A stretch of 64,000 nt of DNA from Stereocaulon alpinum (lineage: Eukaryota; Ascomycota; Lecanoromycetes; Lecanorales; Stereocaulaceae). Shown here one piece after another: positions 34,613 to 44,805 of the stretch. The notes under the pieces were generated by a model, which saw only the letters and a list, made by a program, of their open reading frames with translations, ran no database searches and had not been told where the DNA came from. Within the stretch, counting starts at the first letter, position 1. Every line of letters starts with the position of its first letter. The stretch is from NCBI GenBank assembly GCA_018257865.1, contig JAEUBA010000071.1, forward strand, positions 1-64,000, in the 5' to 3' direction. The translations under genes and the position numbers were made by a program.

Positions 34613-37600
34613 CTAGGAAGTATGAATGAAGTCCAGTGGCTGATCCAGTCGCAAAGGTAGTACCATAATTGAGAAGCCCTGCTCAGGTGAAGGCAAAGCT
34701 ACTTCTTCCACAGCTGGTTGATCACTTCGCCGCTTTAGGCGGAGCCGTTGCTCCACTCCGCGATCAATACTCATATCTTCATCCATGTCTTCGCTTCCAG
34801 TATCGGCAGCAAATTCATTATCGCCAGCATCAAGTTCGGCTCGCGTGTGAAAGCGTTTCAGTCGACTACCATTCACAGTCCCCTTCATTATTGACTCATC
34901 CAGTTCCTTCAGAATGTACGTGCCTTTATCCGTATTCACCTCAGCGATACGGAATGGGCCCAACCATCGAAAGGTCAGCTTGTGGGAATACGACTTCTCC
35001 AGCTTAGTATCATGCAGGAGTACCAGATCGTCAATAGCAAATAGAGTTAGGCGGATTCGATATCCATCGTCAAACAACTCCTTGTGAGACTCCCGCATTC
35101 TTCTCAGAAACAACGCCGTTTCTTCCAGATCCTCGTCGCGGCGCTGCAATTGTCTTGCACGCAGAGCCAGCAGTTCCGCAGTCGATTGTGTATGTTCCCA
35201 GTCAAGAATCTGCCATGTAGGGTTGGCAAGTTCAATAGGTAATACAGCATCATTTCCGTAGTTGATCCTATACGATAACATCCTAGTAGTTCTCTTCACT
35301 GTTGTCCTATCTGCCCAAAGGATTGCATACAGGTTTCGAACCTAATTATAGCGGCCCCCGTCTGTCATCTTAGCAAGTCCATCCACAATTGGCTGATGGC
35401 CGCGTTCAACCATCCCATTCGCTTGCGGGTGATACGCAGAGGTGACGATTCTCCGGATCCGGTATCTCTAGGCGAGATCACTGACCACATCTTTATTCTC
35501 TGGCCCTCCATCAAGCACTAATCGTTGAAAGCAACCATGTCGGCAGATAACGTCCTTATACAGGAACCGCGCCACCGCTATTGACGTAGCAGCACTTAAT
35601 GCACGAGCTTCTGGCCACCCTGAGAAATCGTCACGAGCAACTACTAGGTAATTCTTGTTCTCCCGCAGCGGTATATGAACTACGTCGACAGCCACTTTCT
35701 GCCACATCCCTGACACCTACGTTGGATGAAGTGCCTCTTCTTCTCGCCGCGTCGATCGTCGCTGACAGGAATCATATATCCGCACATACGTAGCACTGTC
35801 TTCGTATAACGACTCCCACCAGTATCGGTCTGCAACACGGCGATAGGTGCCTTCTCTGCCTCGGTGTCCACTATCATCATGCAATTCCTGCAGAATCTGT
35901 TGTCGGTCTTGCAACGAATCAACGATACGCCGCAACGGAACATTCTTGCTAGCTCGACGAAATAGATGCTTGTCTTTAACAAGGAACTTTATTGCCTGCT
36001 GTTTAAACAACCGGAACTCTTTGCCACTAGGTATACCTGAGGGCCGCGCTATTGTGGTAAGGTATCATGCAATCCGCTGTGAATACTCAGAGTAGCTGTT
36101 ATCGAGTACTCCTATACCAGTGTCTTCTTCTACCGCAATTGGACAGACAGAAATTAGGTTCAGCTCAGCATCAATAAAGTCATCAATATCCTGTTTAACG
36201 GTACCTTCTTCCTTCTCAGCAGAACTGTAGGGGCGGCGGGAGAGACTATTAGCAGCACTATGCTTCGTGCTAGGAACGTAACGCACATCAAAGTCGAAAA
36301 GTCGAATCTAGGCAAGCCATCTTGTTACTAGTGCACCTAGTAGGTCCGTCGCTGACTGGTTTAGCTGGGCTATAAGAGTATTCGCATCAATCTCGATAGT
36401 AAAATAAACTCCGTACAGCTAAAAGCGGAACTTCTTAAGTACCTTTAATACTCCTCGACATTTACGTTTCCCCGCATCGTACCTTAACTCCTGCTCAGTC
36501 CATAGTCCGCTTTTATATCTGCTAGGATGCCGTTTGCCTGTTACTGAATCCACTTGTTAGAGTACTGCGCCCTATCCTTGAAGACTTGCATCTACTGCGA
36601 GGATAATCTCACCGGCACCTTCACTGTAGTTGAGCGCGCGCAGGGTAGGTGCAGACGTTAGCGCCTCCTTTAAGAGATCCATTGACGCCTGCTGCTTATC
36701 TCCCCATACGAATGGTACTTCACGGCGAAAGAGACGGTAGATCGGTGCAGCAACGAGGGTAAAATCCTTCACCCATATTCGGTAGTAGATATACAGCCCA
36801 ATGAATGCACGTGCACCTGCAAGATCGTGACACGGTTCCCAATCGACTACCTTAGCAATCTTTGCTGATTCAGGTGATCTTCCGCGAGCGTCACATACAA
36901 AGCCCATAATCTTGATTCCTTCCATACAGAACTGTGACTTTTCACCGGAGATAGTTGCACCCGAACGTTCAATATCAGCAAGCACCTTATCCAGATTCTG
37001 GATGTGTTCTAAGACGAATCGACGCACTCCAGGAATAACTTCGATGTCCTGATATCGTGAATACGGGCCCTTCACACCAATATCGTCCAGAAATGGCTGG
37101 CAAACAGTCGGAATTAGATCAGCAAGAATCTTCACCACAATGCGTACGAACTGGGCAACGGAGTTGGTTGCACCTTAGGGCAGCGTCGTCTGACGCAATA
37201 AGCCCAGCGGCGTCATGAATGCAGTTAAGTTACGGCAGCGACTGTCGAGTTCGATTTGATCGTATCCTGAGAAGAAATCAATTAATGAGGTCATCTGCAT
37301 TCCAGCGAATTCCTCCGAGAATTCATTAACTGACGGCGGAAGATTTGCATCCCGGACGGTCACTTTATTGATATTCATAGCTGCATTCACCATCCGGTAT
37401 TTGCCAGACTTCTTCTTTACCAGAAACCAAGGGTTGCGGTAAGGCCTATAGCATGGTTCGAGTAGACCACTAGATATCCGGTCCTTAAGCATTTCAACCA
37501 CTATCCCGGTTAAGGCCCTTGGGATCGGAAAACCCGGTGCTTGCCACGCTGTATGCGGGACCGTTCGGATCTGCTGTAGTACTGCCACTGCGCTGCGCAC

Positions 37601-37990
37601 CTTTCCAATCTCTAAGAAGTCCCAGGATAATACTGCCTCCCGATTATACAGCACTTGCATCAGTAGATCCTTCTCCCGAGGTAATAGATCAATGCCGACC
37701 TGCATTAATGCCACCCTCTCGTCAGTCAAACGCGTCCCTTTGGCTAGTGTCGAGAATTTCGGAATCAACCAATGCCCGTATGGTCCCTGCTTATAATGAT
37801 AGCCCTGCCGTTCTCTATCTAAGATCTCGTCTTTCCAACCTAATCTGCCAGGACTTGTTCCGTCTGATAATAAAGAGTCCACTGGCCGTACCTTCTGCGC
37901 TTTCCGCTTATACATAGTCTGCACTCGGGCTTCGTTAGAGTACCGCAGCAATAGAATATCAAATCGCTTCGTATAGCTTGTTAGATTCTT
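34613..37990 (-). mobile_element. Decayed Ty3/gypsy retrotransposon pol (RT, RNase H, integrase)
   Basis: Minus-strand pieces give the Ty3/gypsy order. RT is at 37951-36990: an ISSGLLEP-type block, WFLVKKKSGKYRMV, LIDFFSGYDQIELD, and QPFLDDIGV as the YxDD equivalent. RNase H-like sequence (IILAVDASLQG) lies near 36580. An H2C2 zinc finger of integrase (ELHDDSGHRG then CQRR) lies at about 35740-35930, the integrase core (VAVDVVHIP, LDGGPENK) at 35468-35716, and a post-integrase segment (LHDTKLEKSYSHKL, FRWLGPF) at 34613-35299. Several in-frame stops, mostly TAG, separate the pieces. Gag and the 5' LTR are missing beyond 37990, where an AT-rich scar leads to the right inverted-repeat arm. Inactive. 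Confidence 0.85.
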
Positions 37991-38100
37991 CTAGTCCTAT
38001 AGAATAGGATCCTAGAAAGTTAGACGTATAGGAGGTTTCTATAGCCCTAGATAATCAAAAAATCAAAGTTGGTGGGGTGGCGAAAATCGTGCATCAGGTG

Positions 38101-38130
38101 AGTCCGTGCACCCGCTGAGGTAAGCCGGTA
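38101..38130 (-). repeat. Right arm of 30-bp inverted repeat
   Basis: Exact reverse complement of 32634-32663. The two arms are 5.4 kb apart with the Ty3/gypsy remnant between them. Confidence 0.9.
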
Positions 38131-38562
38131 GGGGTACCACCTACTGGCTCTATCAGTACAACAGAATCCCACTGTATACTCTAGAGGCCATACAACTGTA
38201 TAGAGGGCGAGAGATTACGTATAGGCTTATGTATCTATCAGGAAACTGTATTGTAGGCCTAAGAAGTGTCTAAGTGTTAGGGGATCTCCGGACGGCTCCG
38301 GGGCCCGCATTTCAGGGGGCCTTCCGGGGTGGTGTGGACCTTTTTTTAATGTCGACGAACAAGCATTAAAGATTGTTTGATGGAGATAGTGTAAGTTCTA
38401 CGACAAATCTAAGTGATTGTGTAGACCAAAGTCTTCCCATTGTTATGCATATAGTAAAGCATGCTTTATGTTGATTGTAGATGGCTTTACATAAATAGAA
38501 TATTCAATAACTCATTTAGCCCAGCGCTTTCTTCCTGAGGCATAAGACAGATCAATCTACAC
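38131..38562. other. Intergenic, nothing recognised
   Basis: It contains a GC-rich patch (38285-38340) followed by a T-run, resembling the end of a small transposon, but no partner repeat was found in the window. Confidence 0.4.
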
Positions 38563-39106
38563 CTAGTAATGCCACAAGCGGACGCAGGAAGCTCCCCCTC
38601 CGTTAGGGATATTTTGACAGCCAGCTGTCCCCACCCGATAGCTCATGATAAACTTTCCGCACTTCCAAACCTGGGTTTGGCCGGCATCTTGGCCTGATTG
38701 GCTTAAATCCAGCTGTTCTTGTTCCTCTAACGGACGAGACAAGTAAATAGATCCAATACTCATTTCCTCATGCTCATGTATACTAATCACCGTATCCCAC
38801 GAATACAAAGGTGTTATATGAAGATCTGGGCCGCCTGGGCCGCCTGGGCAGTCGGGTTGAATAAAACAAGTTATAGTGAGCGTCGAAAGGGTCCCGGCCA
38901 AAGAGCCTGGCTGAACTACCTGTATTGTAGTCAGAAAAAGTGGATTCAAGCGTCTACTAATCTAGACTTACACTAACATCACGAGCTTGGTCTTGTCTCG
39001 CCTGGAGAGATGCAGCCTCATATGTTGGCCCAGCATTGACAGGTGAACTGGCTAGATAACATAATATTGAGGCGAGACAAGTTTTCGAGAGACTGATTGA
39101 TATCAT
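38563..39106 (-). CDS. Small secreted protein (candidate effector)
   Basis: Exons are 38972-39106 and 38563-38919, with a 52-bp intron, phase 0; the product is 163 aa. The first exon supplies the ATG and a hydrophobic stretch (ISLSKTCLASILCYLASSP) followed by VNAG, a reasonable signal peptide with cleavage near residue 25. The mature part has five cysteines (TCFIQPDC, WKCG, GCQN, SCVRL), a Gly/Pro-rich turn and no known domain. It lies 3' of a decayed retroelement and is co-oriented with the next gene at 39562. Secretion is predicted from the sequence; an effector role is inference from size, Cys content and location beside repeats. Confidence 0.65.
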
Positions 39107-39561
39107 TTTGGGCGCCTAACTGGGGTATAGACGTATAACCACTTTGTAAAAATTAATAGGTAGAAAGGTGGCGATCGAGGAGGGTTTTTAAAGGGCTAAG
39201 TTTGACCATATCCAGTTCCGGCTCCTGTTGCATCCGGTTCCGAAGCTTCTGTAGGATTATACACATCCAGAAAAGATTCGCATGGGGCATCAAGAAACAG
39301 CTTCCCCCTTTACAGGGTCCAGAGGATACCAAGCTATTATACTGAAGACGATTCACCGAAAGGTGTTTCTTTAAGCAGCTATAGATACGCTTCGTCTTTC
39401 AATCAGACATATCTAACTACGAGGTCACAACAAGCAATACACAGCACAGCTAAGGAACTACCCAAACGGCTAGGCGTCGTCACCCTATCCTTCACAGGGA
39501 AATTGCAAAACACCTTTGCAATACACCCTTCTCGCAAATGGTGCGAAACCAGAAGAAATAC
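39107..39561. other. Intergenic, nothing recognised
   Basis: It includes a GGTTCC/GGCTCC motif cluster at 39200-39245. An optional last exon of the neighbouring gene could lie at 39403-39484. Confidence 0.45.
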
Positions 39562-40422
39562 TTACCATCCTTGAAGCGCATTCCTCCTTTGCCAAGCAGC
39601 ATAAACCGGATCTGGCTCTGCAGGTGAGTAGATATTGATTACTCGCGTAACAACCTGAGGACTATCAGGCCAATCGCATCTTGGTCCTTCTGAAGGCGTT
39701 TTGTGTATAAGTGAGACGTTGGTCATGTACTGAGGTCCAAACATGCATATGCTGAAAGTGTCGTTTGCCTTGTAGGCGGCGACATTACCGGTCTCGTATC
39801 TTACAGAGTCCAATTCTACTTTCACGATTGCGATCCGAGTAACTTCGTTAAGCACAGGCTGAAAAATAGACATAGCAGCAGCTCTGTCTATGGTAGCATG
39901 ACCTAGCTGGCTTTGAGGTGCCTCTTGTGCCAAAGTCGTAATTGGAATGGATATCTCAACATCAGCTGCAAGGCCTTCAATGGTGGCAATAGGCGTCGTA
40001 TCCCACCAGTTTGGACGTTCAGCCGCTTCCGTGACCGTCATTTTAGTAGAACGCTTTATACGCAATAAGGTCTGTTTGGTCCAAGGGACGAGGTTCTCAT
40101 AATCGAAAGGTGGCCGAATCATGATTATGAAAGGGAACACCTTTTTCCAGTGCATGATAGCAGATTCTCGCATGAGTGCTTCAACTCGGCGGAAATCAAG
40201 GCCTCGTCCCATCATGGTAACTCCTCCCGTGTCCTCACTCCATTTCATGTGCTCGAACACGTCCCATAGCAAGCTCAGATGTGCTCTCTTTTCCCTATCC
40301 GATAGCCAGAAGCCGACCGCCCTCCGCAGTGCGATCAAATTGGCGCCCGAGAGGTAGCGTATGAGCATAGTTCGACATTCAAGTATGTCCTGGAACACCC
40401 TCCTGAACTTGGACAGCTCCAT
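39562..40422 (-). CDS. Conserved-looking fungal protein of unknown function
   Basis: A single open frame from the ATG at 40422 encodes 286 aa. The N-terminal ~80 residues (FQDILECRTMLIRYLSGANL, ALRRAVGFWLSDREKRAHL) form helices reminiscent of F-box-like fungal proteins, but no certain F-box is visible. The rest is mixed alpha/beta without recognised motifs. A good donor (GTAAGT at 39565) and a TAG acceptor before 39484 would replace the last codon with a 27-aa hydrophobic tail ending at 39403, giving 312 aa; which form is used is unclear. It follows the sirtuin-Ulp1 gene in the same direction. Confidence 0.6.
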   Translation of the reverse strand: MELSKFRRVFQDILECRTMLIRYLSGANLIALRRAVGFWLSDREKRAHLSLLWDVFEHMKWSEDTGGVTMMGRGLDFRRVEALMRESAIMHWKKVFPFIIMIRPPFDYENLVPWTKQTLLRIKRSTKMTVTEAAERPNWWDTTPIATIEGLAADVEISIPITTLAQEAPQSQLGHATIDRAAAMSIFQPVLNEVTRIAIVKVELDSVRYETGNVAAYKANDTFSICMFGPQYMTNVSLIHKTPSEGPRCDWPDSPQVVTRVINIYSPAEPDPVYAAWQRRNALQGW

Positions 40423-40586
40423 AGTGATGCCTAAGTTTCCACCCCACTGTATATATCAACTTTAGACAGTGATTCTGAAAAGTTGAAAATTAGATGTAAG
40501 ATCTCCGTGATCCATTACACCGATTTCAGTAAACAACCTAATGACACATTGATACAGGAAGAGGGATGGGGCTTTTTAAATCAGAG

Positions 40587-43500
40587 TTAAGAGCCACATC
40601 TGGAGGGGAGCCACATTAGGATGCGTTTCCTTCCACGTAGCAGGGCTTCAGTCCTAAATAACTTGAGGATCACTTGCTCTTGGAACATCCAGGTCTTAGT
40701 CGCGAAATCCTTCTTCTCCAGGATTAAGTGATTTGGCTCTCGCAAATCGCTCACGGGAAGCTTGGCCGCATTGATCATTCTCTTTAAATGCAGGGAATCT
40801 GGCTGTGCCAAGATTAGAATACTATCGATAGAGAGTTGGTTATTTTACTGACCTAGAGAGTAGACTGTTCTTTCCTTCGTCCACGTAGTCGAAAGCATCT
40901 ACCAGCAATACTGAACCCGGAGCGGCATTCCGAATTTGATCGTCCGTGGCCAGCTCTATCTTAAACTGACGGGATTTTAGTTTGGCTGCGCTAGAAAGGA
41001 TATCGAAGAGGGGTGCTAGCTTCGGTATATAGCTCCACAAGTGTGGGCGAAGCTCGGCGAGAGCTTCAACGAAGAGAGCCCGAGCGTTATATGGAATTTC
41101 GGTTTGGAAGCTACCGCAGATCAGTCGATACCGATTAAACCTTATCGTCAACACTTACGAAGATCCCGAAATGCTCGGAGAAGCAGGCAGTATTCGAATA
41201 TGATGCGGCACTAGAGCGAGGAGAGCGAGAGAGGAGAATCGATTCTGGATTAAAGACCAGATAGCCCCCTCCCGTCTCCACCTCCTCAGATTGCGCTGAA
41301 CTTCCCGAAATGCGGATCTTTCGGCAGGATCGGCGGATGAGTCCCATCCTTTCATCTTTGGATCTATCTTGACCACCGTAGCTTTGACAGATCTGGTCAC
41401 TGCGCAGCCGTTCTGGAATACCACGTGCCCAGCTCGGTCATGGAAAAGGTGCGTCCCTTCATCGATTAATGAGGTAAAATAAGCGCGCGCGAAGCGTTGA
41501 AGGATGACATTGATTAGTCCGAGGCGTTCTGTCCAAACGCCTACCGTATACAGGTGACTGGATAAGTCAAGTGGTGCCTGGATAACTTCTTCTGGTGCTA
41601 GCACGCGGTAGTTAGCGACAGCGCCCTTTAATGCGACGAAATGTTCGGGACAAGCGAACGCCGCCACCATTTCGAGGAGACGAGAAGCTCGCGCATATCC
41701 CACTGGAGCTTTGCTTCTTTGGAGACGGCAGTTGGCGAAGCGCTCTAGGTACTTCATCCATGGGCACGAAGGGGACGACTTAAAGAGGGTTGAGATATTA
41801 GCCTTTATGGTCGCGAGATCCAGTCGCCGAGTGCTACCATCATCCCCATCGGAGTCGCTTTCATCAACGCGAGCAGTTTGAGCTTCGACCTCTTCAATCT
41901 GCAATTTCCTCCGTTTCGCTCGTGTGGAGTCGAGATTGAATGCGTAGGAGCGAGGCACAACACCAACCTGCCATGACCTTGAGGTTTCTGGATATAGCAC
42001 GCTCTTCAGCATAATCTGCTCGCTAGCCTCGTGAAGAGACCTCGCAAGTAAGAGTTCGGCATAAAAAACCCTTAAGGTATCCGCCTCGATTGGCGCTCCG
42101 TTGACGACCTCGCCTTGGCTGAGGCGTCTCGCATTCTCTAGAAGGTATATCCCGCAGTCTGAGCTATTCGTCTGTGGATGTGAACTCTATAAAGTCATCA
42201 GCAGACGGGACTTGTGGAAGGGTAAAGTGTACTTACGCCTTCAAGGGGAGAATTCCAGCCGGAATAGTCTTGACCGAGTTTCTCACCGACCCGCTTCATT
42301 TGCGCCTCCACAAATTCACAACAATCACTCAGGTGATACCCAGGCAGTGAGCTGTAGTAGCTTATCGTTCGGATCGGAATATCCACCACGATCAGGATCC
42401 AATGATCGCTGGGGTTGTGCGGAATGATTATGCGTGTATGTTTCCGTCCGATTGGCCATACAGGCCCGTCCAGCATCTCCTTTCTCTTTTCAACGTCGTT
42501 TATATCGAAATCCGTATGCTTACTGTGTAGGACTGTCGTAGATTCGCCCCATCCGAAAAGCGATAAAACACACATGAGTGGGGACGTCGAAAGCCAATTT
42601 GAGGGGAGAAAGGGACTCAAGTCTTCTCTCACTTCTTCCTTCGTTCTGATTCGGAACTGCACATCGGAATAATCACCAATGGAGATCAGTTTAAGCTCAG
42701 CCTCTTTGATCACTCCATCGACAGTCTCCGCTTTTGGCTGAAAGTCGAAGCCACAGGAGAGACGCTGGGAACCCTGTCCCGCCTTATCTTTCCGCAAGGA
42801 AGGTTCGCGTGCGGCAAGGTCTTGCACCCAGTAGTCGCAGTCCATTTCGAATATGTGATCGACCACGGGCTTGGAAAATGCCCTCGGGGGAGGATTGTTG
42901 TTGACGTATATCACCTTTCCACCGTTCCGACGTACCGCCGGAATCAGCTTGTTCTTGAGCTCGTACCTCGGACCGTCGATGGCCAATGAGGTACCAACGA
43001 TTAGGAGGATATCAGGCGTTGAGTTTGCGTCTTTGTCAATTATCGTCGCTTTTGTCTCGCTCAGAGGATCGTCAATATCGTGGTAGAGGACAATGCTGGG
43101 TCGCAGATATCCGACGTGAATGTTCGTTCTCCCTCCCCTCCTCCGCCGTTCTTCCACCCTCAACGCGCATTCAGGACATGGTACGATCTCTCCGGAAGCA
43201 AGAGCGATCTCGCGCACGTCATCCCAGCTCGTGAGATGGGTGCAATAAGAGCATCTGAAGGATTCAAGGTTGCCATGCAGCTGGACCACGTCGCAGTCTT
43301 TGGACTTAATATCAGCATTTAAACCAGCCCTTGCCTCTAGTCCATCCAGATTCTGGGTATAACATCTTTGGAGCTTTTCGGATCTTCGAAGGACTTGGAG
43401 GAATCGATGCATCTCCGTCAGAACCAGATCTTCGGATTTCGCTCTGTTCCTTATTTCGATCAAGCATTTGTATAATTCCTTCCTTCTTTCTTCGTCATCG

Positions 43501-44255
43501 AGCACTTCTCTCTCGAAGAGACCTCGATTCGTCTTGTGAAGGCCGGTCTCAGAACGAAAGTCCTGGATGATTATTATAAAGATGGCCAAAAGGTATAGAT
43601 CGATACTCACAGGTATACCGCAATTCGTACTAATTCCGGCGCCCACGAACACGATGATTCGATGAGCCTCGTTAATGACACGGGCGACCTCCTGCAGCTC
43701 CTGTTCAACATGATTCGTAACGTCCCCCGGTAAGCGTGAGGTATCGCTAGAGCGAATGGTATGGTGAGAAACACCTGGCGAGTTTATCACCGAAGATGAT
43801 TCATTGCAACCTATCTCGGCATCGTCCATCAACATATGGGATGAGGCATCTTGCGAATCCTCTAGTGTGGATGCTTTAGGACCCGCCGTCGAGGAGTTTT
43901 TACCATCTAGGTTTGCTTGATTACTGGGAGTCGTAATGATGTCAGTTTTATTCTGCGCATGCACGATTCGAATGGAGACTAGCCCTGCTTTATTGTTTGG
44001 CCGAGTCCTATTGGGCGTAGTGTTTGGCTGCGGATGGGCCGCTGGAGGCCGGAAGTCCTTATTGGTTTCTCGCCCTTTCCCAGAGAGTCGCCGAATCTCG
44101 GTCTGGAGGACGTCAATGATCTTGTGGTTTATATTCTCGTCCTCTTCAGGATTTAATTCCTTCAGCAAGCTCCTGAGAGAATGTTCAAACTTGGAAGAAG
44201 CTTAGTAGTCTATCGAAGGATATGCCGGACAGCCTTACCTTAAGAATTCGAGCAT
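40587..44255 (-). CDS. Sirtuin (Sir2) fused to Ulp1-like cysteine protease
   Basis: Exons are 44239-44255, 43611-44172, 42237-43562, 41159-42186 and 40853-41110, then a last exon from 40802. The 48-bp third intron is in frame without stops and interrupts the motif GIP|DFRSE. Sirtuin, residues ~170-460: GAGIS (183-187), DFRS (194-197), TQNLD (262-266), catalytic His289 in LHG, zinc Cys 297/300/322/325, and GTSLA. Ulp1/C48-like, ~530-700: His580-Trp, then Ser597 where the triad Asp is expected (YYSSL), and Gln640 and Cys646 in QTNSSDCG. An unrecognised ~370-residue region follows. Predicted roles are NAD-dependent deacylation or NAD hydrolysis and ubiquitin-like peptidase; with Asp missing, the protease may be weak or a binder. 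The 3' end is uncertain: the simplest splice stops at 40784 (1069 aa), while another frame runs on to 40587. Confidence 0.8.
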
Positions 44256-44805
44256 CCATTGTAGATGTTGAGATGTTTGTAAGAGGTCCTTATTTAAGAG
44301 GATCCGAAAGTCTCCAGACACGGCAGATCAAGGGCCTATGTCTTGTCGATTCATGATCTAAATTTGCGGTAGCATCCACAATCGGCTCCAGACATTAGCA
44401 TCCATAACAGGGGCCTCTTTCAAAAATCGAACCCCTGTCCGGTACTCGTCGTTAGCGCCATTTGACACCATCGATTTGCTTATCCTGCAGCAAGAAGCCA
44501 AGGGGAAAGCGAAGAAGGCGAAACGCTCCGGGCTACATGAACCGCCAACAAGGAAAGAGTAATCAGGTGAACCGATTGTTTAATGTAGAGGTAGAAAGTT
44601 AAATACAAGCAGAAGGTCAGAGGTGGCCAAGGGTTGCTATCTTCAAAGTAAAGCAGGTGTATGCAAGGCTGTGAAATGCTGACAGCAAACCCAACCGTCT
44701 ATACCCACACTATTCAGAGGTTCAACCGTAGGCGTGGCTCTCGAGGTACTCCGTAGGCCAGCCGTAAACGCTGGCCGAGAAAAGCAAAACAGCTTCAGAC
44801 CTTAT
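44256..44805. other. Intergenic between sirtuin-Ulp1 start and CSC1 stop
   Basis: It includes the promoter of the sirtuin-Ulp1 gene with GCATCCA motifs at 44252, 44368 and 44398. No ORF is supported. Confidence 0.5.

Noticed and set aside
38281..38350. GC-rich patch followed by T-run as a transposon end
   Set aside because: No matching inverted or direct partner in the window.
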